Positions 1-6,769 of a stretch of 7,418 nucleotides of DNA are shown here, piece by piece. Position 1 is the stretch's first letter. Each line of letters starts with the position of its first letter. The notes beneath the pieces are model-generated. The model was not told where the DNA came from, ran no database searches, and saw only the letters and a list, made by a program, of their open reading frames with translations. This DNA comes from Treponema sp. (GTDB lineage Bacteria > Spirochaetota > Spirochaetia > Treponematales > Treponemataceae), in NCBI GenBank assembly GCA_023231445.1, contig JALNVF010000145.1:1-7418 (forward strand). Reading direction: 5' to 3'. The position numbers and the translations under genes are program-made.

Positions 1-1935
1 ATCCCGCGAAGCCTCACTGTAACAATAAACTGTTACCGATTTATTCCTGACACGGAACAACGGCGTTTCAAGAATATATATATGTCCGCTCAAAACAATT
101 TCTTCAAAATACAGCAGAAAATAGGTAAGTACCAGATTCCGTATATGATACCCGTCATTATCGGCATCGGTTGCTATGACGATTTTTTCATACCGGAGGT
201 CTTCCATATCCTTTTGAATACCAAGTGCAAACGTCAGATTTTTCAGTTCCTCGTTTTCATAAAGTGCAGATTTCCGGCGTCCGTACATATTTTCAGGCTT
301 TCCGCGGAGAGAAAAGATGGCCTGCGTTGCGACGTCTCGTGATCCAACCATGGAGCCTGTTGCAGAATCCCCTTCCGTTATGAATATCATAGAATCTGCA
401 CCTTTATCTCCATCCTGTATATGATAGCGGCAGTCCTTAAGTTTCGGGATCTTCAGCATAACAGTTTTTGCGGCTTCCCGTATCTGTTTATCGGTGACAT
501 TGTTGATTTCCGCATGAGCCTTCTGATTTTTTATAATCTTATCTTCTATTCCGCCGGCAACATCAGGATTATGACGAAGCCAGTCGTCTATGGCAAACTG
601 CGTTTCTTTTATTACGGGTGCACGAATTTCTACATTTCCGAGTTTGTTCTTTGTCTGGCTGGTGAACATCGGATTGTCAATTCCTATCTTAAGTGCAACA
701 AACAGTCCTCCCGCTGCATCGCGGATATCATAATCTTTTTTATAGAATTCATTTATTCCCTTAACAAAACCATCCAGAAAAGCCGTTACATGCGTGCCAC
801 CGTCCTCCGTACTCTGGCCGTTCACAAAGGAATAAATAAATTTATCAAGACTGTTTGTATGTGTAAGAACAAACTGTATATTTTTCCCATTATAGGTAAA
901 AACGGGATAAAGAGGTTTACTGTTTCCCATTTCATTCGAAAGCAGATCTTCAAGACCTTTCTCGCTCCGGTACTCTTTTCCGTTACAGGTAATCAGCAGT
1001 CCGGGATTAAGGTATGCATAATTCCATAAACGTTTTTCAACCATCTCCATATTGAATGCATACCTGCCGAACATCTCTTCGTCAGGGACAAATTCAAGAT
1101 ATGTTCCGTCTGCAACATCAGTTTTTGCGGCTCCGTTCTTCTCATTAAGTTTTTTACCGCGTTCATATTCAACAACGGCCATTCTGCCGTCTCTGATCGA
1201 CGCAGCACGAAAATAAGATGAAAGTGCATTAGTTGCCTTGATACCGACGCCGTTCATACCTATCGCCTGTTTAAAAACAGAGTTATTGTATTTTGCACCG
1301 GTATTCACATTTGAAACACAATCATCAAGCTTACCGAGCGGAATACCGCGTCCGTAATCCCGTATCTTTACGCGTCCGTCGTGAATGTCTATATCAATTT
1401 TCTTTCCGAAACCCTGTGAAAATTCATCAACCGCATTGTCTATACCTTCTTTCAGCAGAATATAGATACCGTCATTTTCATTAGAACCGTCACCCAGACT
1501 GCCGATATACATACCCGGGCGAAGACGAATATGTTCCAGACCTTCAAGATGAAGAATACTTGCCTCGTCGTACACTCCGCTTCCGGCGGAAGCACGTTTT
1601 GATACGGCTGATTTTTTTTCTGAAGAAACAGGCACTGACACAACAGGGACTTTCCGCTGTACCAAAGCAGACTCCTTCACAGTTTTTTTGGGCGCAGCTG
1701 TCTTTACCGTCCTTTTTACAGCAACAGCCTTTTTTGCAGCTATTTTTTTCGATTTTGAAGGAATCGTTTCCGTTTTACCTTTTGCGGACTTTGCCTTTAC
1801 AACAGTTTTTGCTTTTGTCTTATTCTTTATAAGAGAAGATTTTACCGGATTTTTGTTTTTTTCTCCAGTGCTTTTTCCGGCAGCTTTCGCAGCAGCAGCA
1901 GCAAGAAGACCACCTTTTTTTGTAGTACCACCCAT
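1..1935 (-). CDS. parE: Topoisomerase IV subunit B (ParE-type type IIA topoisomerase), 3' end outside the window
   Basis: ATP-driven subunit of a type IIA topoisomerase that unlinks or relaxes DNA together with an A subunit (ParC), which is not in the window. The frame is open for all 645 codons from ATG at 1935 to base 1. Residues 1-114 are a lysine/alanine-rich tail, described separately. The GHKL ATPase follows: RLRPGMYIG (137-145), base Glu163 and Mg-binding Asn167 in KEGIDNAVDEF, DYGRGIP (193-199) and GMNGVGIKATNALS (226-239). The QTK loop is at 427-429. The TOPRIM domain shows EGDSA (521-525), RGKP (544-547) and DADNDG (590-595), so the metal-binding acidic residues are present. SRDVATQAIFSLRGKP and ETPLFRVRN match the ParE form of spirochaetes and Bacteroidetes better than classical GyrB. 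ATG 1935 is the first ATG after an in-frame TGA, and no Shine-Dalgarno precedes it. Family assignment is very safe; ParE rather than GyrB is likely. Confidence 0.93.
   Translation of the reverse strand, partial: MGGTTKKGGLLAAAAAKAAGKSTGEKNKNPVKSSLIKNKTKAKTVVKAKSAKGKTETIPSKSKKIAAKKAVAVKRTVKTAAPKKTVKESALVQRKVPVVSVPVSSEKKSAVSKRASAGSGVYDEASILHLEGLEHIRLRPGMYIGSLGDGSNENDGIYILLKEGIDNAVDEFSQGFGKKIDIDIHDGRVKIRDYGRGIPLGKLDDCVSNVNTGAKYNNSVFKQAIGMNGVGIKATNALSSYFRAASIRDGRMAVVEYERGKKLNEKNGAAKTDVADGTYLEFVPDEEMFGRYAFNMEMVEKRLWNYAYLNPGLLITCNGKEYRSEKGLEDLLSNEMGNSKPLYPVFTYNGKNIQFVLTHTNSLDKFIYSFVNGQSTEDGGTHVTAFLDGFVKGINEFYKKDYDIRDAAGGLFVALKIGIDNPMFTSQTKNKLGNVEIRAPVIKETQFAIDDWLRHNPDVAGGIEDKIIKNQKAHAEINNVTDKQIREAAKTVMLKIPKLKDCRYHIQDGDKGADSMIFITEGDSATGSMVGSRDVATQAIFSLRGKPENMYGRRKSALYENEELKNLTFALGIQKDMEDLRYEKIVIATDADNDGYHIRNLVLTYFLLYFEEIVLSGHIYILETPLFRVRNKSVTVYCYSEASRD
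1594..1935 (-). other. Lysine/alanine-rich N-terminal tail of ParE (residues 1-114)
   Basis: The first 114 codons of the topoisomerase gene encode a low-complexity, strongly basic segment. By hand count it has 29 Lys and 3 Arg against 4 Glu and no Asp, with short runs such as AAAAAKAAGK, KSKKIAAKKA and APKKTVKE. The composition resembles histone H1 C-terminal tails and bacterial H1-like DNA-binding tails. It ends just before the normal ParE start (VYDEASILHLEGLEHIRLRPG). No ATG lies between the tail and the ATPase domain until the conserved Met of RPGMYIG, so the tail is probably translated. A role in binding DNA is inferred from charge alone. Confidence 0.75.
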
Positions 1936-1943
1936 AATTGCAC

Positions 1944-1972
1944 AGTATACATCATGACGGCATGACTTTCAA
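1944..1972 (-). promoter_or_regulatory. Candidate sigma-70 promoter of parE
   Basis: On the minus strand, TTGAAA (1972-1967) is followed by exactly 17 bp and TATACT (1949-1944), close to the TTGACA-17-TATAAT consensus. Only 8 bases separate the -10 box from the ATG at 1935, so transcription should begin 0-4 bases before the start codon. The mRNA would be leaderless or nearly so, which fits the missing Shine-Dalgarno sequence. The spacer contains the direct repeat CATGAC-GG-CATGAC (1953-1966 on the plus strand). Confidence 0.65.
1953..1966. repeat. Short direct repeat CATGAC-GG-CATGAC in the divergent promoter region
   Basis: Two copies of CATGAC (1953-1958 and 1961-1966) with an 8-bp period sit in the parE promoter spacer, beside the shared -35. 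They could be a regulator site, but they are short and the period is not a full helical turn. Confidence 0.3.
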
Positions 1973-1995
1973 CGGTTCACAAAATCTGCTATGAT
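1967..1995 (+). promoter_or_regulatory. Candidate extended -10 promoter of the MATE gene
   Basis: The plus strand has TGC-TATGAT (1987-1995), an extended -10 element with a 5/6 match to TATAAT. A weak -35 (TTTCAA, 1967-1972, 3/6) lies 17 bp upstream and is the same hexamer, read on the other strand, as the -35 of the parE promoter. The usual start point, 7 bases after the -10, is base 2002, the G of the GTG start codon. This predicts a leaderless mRNA. The extended -10 is the stronger part of the evidence. Confidence 0.5.
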
Positions 1996-2001
1996 ACCGG
2001 C

Positions 2002-3381
2002 GTGATAAATAAAAAATTAATTATCAATTCTATTACTGAAGGCCCCGTCTGGAGAGGCCTTCTTATTTTCTTTTTTCCGATTCTTTTCGGTACATTTTTC
2101 CAGCAGCTGTACAATACTGTTGATGCTGTCGTAGTTGGACAGTTCATCGGAAAAGAAGCACTCGCTGCCGTCAGCGGAGGCAGTGCTGTTTATGTCAATC
2201 TGCTTGTCGGTTTTTTTACAGGACTTTCTACGGGTGCAACGATCATCATTTCTCAATTCTACGGAGCTAAACACAAAAGAGAACTGAACCGCTCAATCCA
2301 CACCGGCATGGCGCTTTCTGTCTGGGCCGGAATCGCGTTGTCTGTTATCGGTGCGCTCATTACGCCATGGGCAATGAAAATCATTTCCACACCTGAAGAT
2401 ATTTTTACCCCCTCCGTTACATATCTGCGGATTTATTTTGCAGGGGTTCTTCCTATGTTTATTTACAACATGGGATCAGGTATTCTGCGCGCTCTCGGGG
2501 ACAGCAAAAGTCCTTTTCTGATTCTTGTTGCAGGATGTGTGGCAAACATCATACTGGATCTTGTGTATGTTGCCCTGCTCCATAAAGGAGTTGCAGGAGC
2601 TGCATGGGCAACTGTCATATCACAGACAATCTGTATGATACTCACCTTTCACAAACTGATTCATCAGTATGATCCTGAATGCCGTTTTTATTTCCGCCGC
2701 ATGCATTTTACTCCTCATCTGCTCCGCCTGATGATTCGTGTCGGTCTTCCGAACGGAATACAGTCTTCACTGTATACGATATCAAATTTAATAATTCAGT
2801 CAAACGTCAATTCGTTCGGCACAAATATGGCAGCTGCATGGGCTGCCTACGGCAGAATTGATTCAATCTTCTGGATGACGGTCAGTTCGTTCGGAGTTGC
2901 AATCACTGCATATGCAGGACAAAACTACGGAGCCGCAAAACCGGGAAGAATTCACGACGCGACAAAACAGGGACTGCTTATAATGAGCGGAGCATCGGTC
3001 TTTTATACCGTTTTTTTCTATATTTTCGGCCGGTGGATATTCCTGCTTTTTACGAGAGATGCCGGAGTCATAACGCAGGGAATGCAGATGCTTCATTTTC
3101 TTGCACCATTCTTCATAACATATATCCCGGTTGAAGTACTATCAGGTTCCATTCACGGTTCGGGAGAAACATTTAAGCCGATGATAATTACTATGCTCGG
3201 CATCTGCCTGCTGCGCATTATCTGGCTGTTTACTGCAGTACCGGCGCACAATACCATCATTACGGTTATTGCATGCTACCCTGTCACCTGGATATCGACA
3301 TCAACGGCATTTTTTATATACTACCGGAAAGGAAACTGGCTCAGAACGCATACTGCTATTCACGCAAAAGCAGATCAGTAA
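2002..3381 (+). CDS. MATE-family multidrug/cation efflux transporter
   Basis: Inner-membrane antiporter of the MATE (NorM/DinF-like) family, which exports drugs or metabolites in exchange for Na+ or H+; the substrate cannot be read from sequence. At 459 residues it is normal length, with about twelve hydrophobic segments (roughly 18-38, 52-75, 103-125, 140-162, 170-192, 196-216, 241-265, 288-305, 322-345, 360-382, 392-412, 418-440). Family motifs include PILFGTFFQQLYNTVDAVVVG (26-46), IGKEALAAVS (49-58), GSGILRALGDSKSP (158-171), the second-half GLPNGIQSSLYT (248-259) and AYAGQNYGAAKPGR (303-316). The start is GTG at 2002: there is no in-frame ATG until residue 103, and the N-terminus ITEGPVWRGLL fits the family. 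No Shine-Dalgarno is visible. The gene stands alone between divergent parE and convergent gph, and its last 26 bp overlap the end of gph. Confidence 0.93.
   Translation: MINKKLIINSITEGPVWRGLLIFFFPILFGTFFQQLYNTVDAVVVGQFIGKEALAAVSGGSAVYVNLLVGFFTGLSTGATIIISQFYGAKHKRELNRSIHTGMALSVWAGIALSVIGALITPWAMKIISTPEDIFTPSVTYLRIYFAGVLPMFIYNMGSGILRALGDSKSPFLILVAGCVANIILDLVYVALLHKGVAGAAWATVISQTICMILTFHKLIHQYDPECRFYFRRMHFTPHLLRLMIRVGLPNGIQSSLYTISNLIIQSNVNSFGTNMAAAWAAYGRIDSIFWMTVSSFGVAITAYAGQNYGAAKPGRIHDATKQGLLIMSGASVFYTVFFYIFGRWIFLLFTRDAGVITQGMQMLHFLAPFFITYIPVEVLSGSIHGSGETFKPMIITMLGICLLRIIWLFTAVPAHNTIITVIACYPVTWISTSTAFFIYYRKGNWLRTHTAIHAKADQ
2038..2076 (+). terminator. Terminator-like hairpin and T-rich run inside the start of the MATE gene
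   Basis: GAAGGCC (2038-2044) and GGCCTTC (2056-2062) form a perfect 7-bp stem with an 11-base loop. It is followed at once by a T-rich stretch with T runs at 2066-2069 and 2071-2076. It reads as a terminator on the plus strand only; the minus-strand side lacks a T run. The stem falls within codons 13-21, encoding the conserved EGPVWRGLL region, so coding constraint may explain it. If transcription starts near 2002, the hairpin is only about 36-60 bases into the mRNA, where it could act as an attenuator. Function is inferred only. Confidence 0.25.
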
Positions 3382-4009
3382 GTTCCGGTACCGTATCAGC
3401 AATTATATGTGCACCATGCTCCTCAAGAAAATCACGGCCCTTGAATCCCCATGAAACGCTGATGCAGGGAATTCCGGCATTCTGTGACGTTTCAATATCG
3501 ACTTCAGAGTCACCGATGTATATACACTGTTCTTTAGTCACGTTGAGTCGCTTCATTACTTCGAATACCGTATCAGGAGCAGGTTTCCGTTTTATTCCTT
3601 CATGCACTCCGGCAACCGCATCAAACAAAGCAGGAAAATACACGCGCGCCAGCGTCTGAACGGCATAATCATCTTTATTTGAAACGACTGCGGTTTTTAT
3701 GCCCGCGCTGCGGATAACCGCAAGCAGTTCGTGCATTCCTTCATAAGGCATAGTCCGGTCGGCGCAGTGTGCGGCATAGTATGAAGAAAAATCAGCATAC
3801 ACCTTAGCAATGCCGGAGACATCCGTGCCGGACGGAACGGCGCGCTCAATGAGTTTACGCACCCCGTTCCCCACAAAAAGACGTACTTCATCAGTCGTAC
3901 GCACCGGCATTCCGTTCGCTGAAAGTGCGTAATTCGCAGCATCAGCAAGATCGTCAAGCGTATTAAGAATTGTTCCGTCCATATCAAAAATTGCTGCAGA
4001 ATATTTCAT
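3356..4009 (-). CDS. gph: HAD-superfamily phosphatase, phosphoglycolate phosphatase-like
   Basis: Cytoplasmic HAD-family hydrolase of the Gph/PGP subfamily, which typically removes phosphate from 2-phosphoglycolate or similar small phosphoesters. All four HAD motifs are present: FDMDGT with nucleophile Asp9 and acid/base Asp11; VVSNK with Ser110; Lys142 in KRKPAPD; and GDSEVD with Asp167 and Asp171. The helical cap (about residues 15-85) carries FVGNGVRKLIERA, typical of Gph. At 217 residues it is full length for the family. ATG 4009 is preceded by a weak purine-rich AAGAGA. The gene lies 25 bp after leuS on the same strand, with no terminator or clear promoter between, so it is probably cotranscribed. 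Its 3' end overlaps the end of the convergent MATE gene by 26 bp. Substrate is uncertain: pyrophosphatase PpaX and other small HAD enzymes look similar. Confidence 0.88.
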   Translation of the reverse strand: MKYSAAIFDMDGTILNTLDDLADAANYALSANGMPVRTTDEVRLFVGNGVRKLIERAVPSGTDVSGIAKVYADFSSYYAAHCADRTMPYEGMHELLAVIRSAGIKTAVVSNKDDYAVQTLARVYFPALFDAVAGVHEGIKRKPAPDTVFEVMKRLNVTKEQCIYIGDSEVDIETSQNAGIPCISVSWGFKGRDFLEEHGAHIIADTVPELTDLLLRE

Positions 4010-4014
4010 ATCTG

Positions 4015-4020
4015 TCTCTT
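4015..4020 (-). promoter_or_regulatory. Weak ribosome binding site of gph
   Basis: AAGAGA on the minus strand lies 5 bases before the ATG at 4009. It is a partial match to the anti-Shine-Dalgarno sequence and supports this start. Confidence 0.4.
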
Positions 4021-4034
4021 AACAAAAAACGGCA

Positions 4035-6701
4035 TTACTTAACTACGATATTGACAAGTTTATCCGGCACGACGACAACCTTGACGATTGTCTTTCCGTC
4101 TATGAACTTTTTCGCATCAGGCTGTCCTTTTGCATTCGATGTCAGTGCATCGTCGGGCGTACCTGCTGCAGCATCGAATGTCGCACGGAGTTTTCCATTC
4201 ACCATGACTGCGATTGTTTTCGTATCTTCCTTACAGAATTCCTCGCTGAACTCGGGCCAGCGTTCATATGCAATTGTATCAGTATGACCGAGTTTCTGCC
4301 ACAATTCCTCACCGAGATGCGGAGCGTAGCATGCAAGCATCTTTATAAAGCCTTCCCACATCTCGCGGGGGACGGCTTCGAGTTTAGATATTTCGTTTAT
4401 AAAAATCATCATCTGGCTGATTGCCGTATTAAACGAAAGTGAGTCTGTATCACCGGTTACTTTCTTTACTGTCTGTGCATATGTTTTACGCGCAGATACA
4501 AGCGCTTTATCGGTCAATTTTCCGCGAATATCCGTATTGTTTACCGGTTTTTCGCCTGTGCTCCATACTTTTTCAAGAAAACGGTTTATCCCGACAATGC
4601 CCTGCGTATTCCATGGTTTTGACATCGTCAGCGGTCCCATGAACATTTCGTACATACGCACACTGTCGGCACCGTATTTTCGTATTTCTTCGTCGGGATT
4701 TACGACGTTTTTGAGCGACTTGCTCATTTTTGCAACAACCTGTTCAAGTTTTTCTCCCGTCGCTTTCTCAATGTACTCACCGGGTGTTTTTTCTTCAACT
4801 TCGTCAACAGGAACAAGCGTTTTATTCGCACGCTGATACGCAAACGACGTAATCATCCCCTGGTTGATAAGCCGCTGAAACGGTTCGTTCGTATGAACGA
4901 CACCAATGTCGTACAGAACTTTATGCCAGAACCGCGCATAAAGAAGATGAAGGACGGCATGCTCAGCACCACCGTCATAAAGATCAACAGGCATCCAGTA
5001 TTTCTCTTTTTCAGATGCGCAGAATGCGTCATTGTTCTGAGGATCAAGATAACGCAGATAATACCAGCAGGATCCGGCCCACTGCGGCATCGTATTAGTT
5101 TCCCGCTTCGCAGGACCGCCGCACTTCGGACATGTGCAGTTCACCCATTCGTCAATGCCTGCAAGAGGACTTTCTCCCGTTCCCGTCGGCTGGTATGTTT
5201 TTACATCCGGCAGTTTTAAAGGAAGATCTGTTTCGTTAAGCGGAACCGTACCGCACACAGGACAGTGGACAAGCGGAATAGGTTCGCCCCAGTAACGCTG
5301 GCGGCTGAATACCCAGTCGCGGAGTTTATAGTTCACCGCTTCCCTGCCGATTCCCCGTTCCACAAGCCATGCAACCATATCAATGATTGTCTGCTTAGTC
5401 TGGCGGCCCGTGAACTGTTCACTGTTAATCGTATATCCGTCGGCAGGTGTGCAGGTGTCTGCAACCGCAAATACGTCGGGATGTGCAGCGGCAAGCGTTT
5501 TATATGCAGTTTTATCGGATGCAGCCTTCTTCAATATTTCAAGTCCCTTCTTTTCATCACCGCCGGCAAGAGAAGCGATTTCCTCTCTTGAGGCGACAAC
5601 TTTTATAACGGGCAGATTGAATTTTTTTGCAAAGTCCCAGTCTCGTTCGTCATGGGCAGGAACTGCCATAATGGCACCCGTACCGTATGAAATAAGAACA
5701 TAATCGGATATCCATATAGGAATTCTGCGGTCGTTCACCGGGTCGACCGCATAGCTGCCGGTAAATATACCTGTCTTTGTTTTTGCAAGATCGGTCCGTT
5801 CAAGGTCAGATTTTTTTGCAGCACTTTCAACGTATTCCGCCACTCTTTTTTTCTGCTCAGGAGTCGTAAGCTCCGCAACCATCGGGTGTTCCGGAGCGAT
5901 GACCATATATGTAGCGCCGAAAAGTGTATCAGGACGGGTTGTATATACCGTCAGCTTATTGTCTGTAGGTTTTCCGTCCTTATCTGCAATCGGAAAATTG
6001 ACTTCCCCGCCCGTGCTGCGTCCTATCCAGTTCCGCTGCATAAGTTTGACAGATTCTGGCCAGTCGAGCGTATCAAGGTCAGTAAGAAGCCGGTCCGCAT
6101 ATGCGGTAATCTTGAGCACCCATTGTCTGATCGTTTTACGGGTAACAACCGTACCGCAGCGTTCGCATTTTCCTTCCTTCACTTCCTCGTTTGCAAGTCC
6201 TGTCTTACAGCTGGGACACCAGTTAATCGGTGCGTCAGTCTCATACGCAAGTCCCTTTTTATAAAGCTGCAGGAAAATCCACTGTGTCCATTTGTAATAG
6301 TCGGATTCGCAGGTAATCACACAGCGGTCCCAGTCGTATGAAAAACCGAGCGCCTTAATCTGCTGGGTAAAATGACTGATGTTCGTCATTGTAGACGTTT
6401 TTGGATGAGTTCCGGTCTTAATGGCATAATTCTCAGCCGGCAGACCGAACGCATCATAACCCATCGGGTGAAGAACATTATATCCGTTCATACGCAGATA
6501 GCGGCAGTAAATATCCGTTGCTGTATATCCTTCCGGATGACCGACGTGAAGCCCCGCACCGGACGGATACGGAAACATATCAAGAATGTAGCGGCGTTTC
6601 TCTTTCGGGACAGATGAATCTTCAGATGCCTTAAACGTCTTGTGCTCTTCCCAATATTTCTGCCATTTCGGCTCAATAGTCTCAAACGGATACTTTGACA
6701 T
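4035..6701 (-). CDS. leuS: Leucyl-tRNA synthetase (LeuRS), complete
   Basis: Class Ia synthetase that activates leucine with ATP, charges tRNA-Leu in the cytoplasm and hydrolyses mischarged tRNA. It is complete at 888 residues. The class I signature HVGH is at 52-55 and KMSKS at 658-662. The CP1 editing domain shows TTRPDT (254-259; Thr259 corresponds to E. coli Thr252) and GTGAIMAVPAHDERD with Asp351 (E. coli Asp345), so proofreading looks intact. Two zinc-ribbon pairs are visible: Cys162/165 with Cys179/182, and Cys480/483 with Cys524/527. RDWVFSRQRYWGEPIP (461-476) follows the editing domain, and a normal anticodon-binding and C-terminal region ends in KLVNIVVK. A segment at about 370-420 is longer than in E. 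coli. ATG 6701 has a GAGG 8 bases upstream. The gene lies 67 bp after leuA and 25 bp before gph on the same strand. Confidence 0.98.
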   Translation of the reverse strand: MSKYPFETIEPKWQKYWEEHKTFKASEDSSVPKEKRRYILDMFPYPSGAGLHVGHPEGYTATDIYCRYLRMNGYNVLHPMGYDAFGLPAENYAIKTGTHPKTSTMTNISHFTQQIKALGFSYDWDRCVITCESDYYKWTQWIFLQLYKKGLAYETDAPINWCPSCKTGLANEEVKEGKCERCGTVVTRKTIRQWVLKITAYADRLLTDLDTLDWPESVKLMQRNWIGRSTGGEVNFPIADKDGKPTDNKLTVYTTRPDTLFGATYMVIAPEHPMVAELTTPEQKKRVAEYVESAAKKSDLERTDLAKTKTGIFTGSYAVDPVNDRRIPIWISDYVLISYGTGAIMAVPAHDERDWDFAKKFNLPVIKVVASREEIASLAGGDEKKGLEILKKAASDKTAYKTLAAAHPDVFAVADTCTPADGYTINSEQFTGRQTKQTIIDMVAWLVERGIGREAVNYKLRDWVFSRQRYWGEPIPLVHCPVCGTVPLNETDLPLKLPDVKTYQPTGTGESPLAGIDEWVNCTCPKCGGPAKRETNTMPQWAGSCWYYLRYLDPQNNDAFCASEKEKYWMPVDLYDGGAEHAVLHLLYARFWHKVLYDIGVVHTNEPFQRLINQGMITSFAYQRANKTLVPVDEVEEKTPGEYIEKATGEKLEQVVAKMSKSLKNVVNPDEEIRKYGADSVRMYEMFMGPLTMSKPWNTQGIVGINRFLEKVWSTGEKPVNNTDIRGKLTDKALVSARKTYAQTVKKVTGDTDSLSFNTAISQMMIFINEISKLEAVPREMWEGFIKMLACYAPHLGEELWQKLGHTDTIAYERWPEFSEEFCKEDTKTIAVMVNGKLRATFDAAAGTPDDALTSNAKGQPDAKKFIDGKTIVKVVVVPDKLVNIVVK

Positions 6702-6709
6702 AACGACTG

Positions 6710-6713
6710 CCTC
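6710..6713 (-). promoter_or_regulatory. Ribosome binding site of leuS
   Basis: GAGG on the minus strand, within AGAGG, lies 8 bases before the ATG at 6701. Unlike parE and the MATE gene, leuS therefore has a recognisable Shine-Dalgarno and a real leader. Confidence 0.5.
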
Positions 6714-6733
6714 TATTAAAAAATGTAGCTCTT

Positions 6734-6762
6734 ATTATACAAAAAAATTATACGATGAACAA
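6734..6762 (-). promoter_or_regulatory. Candidate leuS promoter with tandem TATAAT boxes
   Basis: In the 68-bp gap after leuA the minus strand has a perfect TATAAT (6739-6734) preceded at 17 bp by TTGTTC (6762-6757), a 3/6 match to the -35 consensus. A second perfect TATAAT lies 13 bp further upstream (6752-6747), with only a weak TTTTAG at its -35 position overlapping the leuA stop codon. Transcription from the first box would begin near 6727, giving a leader of about 26 bases. No leucine-rich leader peptide, T-box or terminator hairpin is visible in the gap. Confidence 0.5.
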
Positions 6763-6769
6763 TCAACAC

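Noticed and set aside
421..1029. Open frame of 202 codons on the plus strand opposite parE.
   Set aside because: It lies antisense to a strongly conserved topoisomerase, has no recognisable domain, and its Cys/Phe/Ile-rich composition is typical of a shadow frame.
1688..1957. Plus-strand frame rich in Phe and Ala that could look like a membrane protein.
   Set aside because: It is the complement of the AAA/GCA-rich ParE tail; lysine codons read backwards give Phe. No start signal supports it.
1991..2005. Four-codon ORF ATG-ATA-CCG-GCG-TGA whose stop overlaps the MATE GTG start in a GTGA arrangement typical of translational coupling.
   Set aside because: Its ATG overlaps the likely -10 box, so it should not be on the mRNA, and it has no ribosome binding site. 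The overlap is probably chance.
3382..3400. CGGTACCG palindrome just after the MATE stop as a possible terminator.
   Set aside because: Short self-complementary word without loop or T run, lying within gph coding sequence.
4885..4900. Inverted repeat TCGTTC-GTAT-GAACGA inside leuS.
   Set aside because: Only 6 bp, inside conserved coding sequence, with no T run or nearby gene boundary. Expected by chance in a window this size.
6702..6769. Possible T-box riboswitch or leucine leader peptide before leuS.
   Set aside because: The gap is only 68 bp, with no T-box-like sequence, no leucine-rich ORF and no terminator hairpin.
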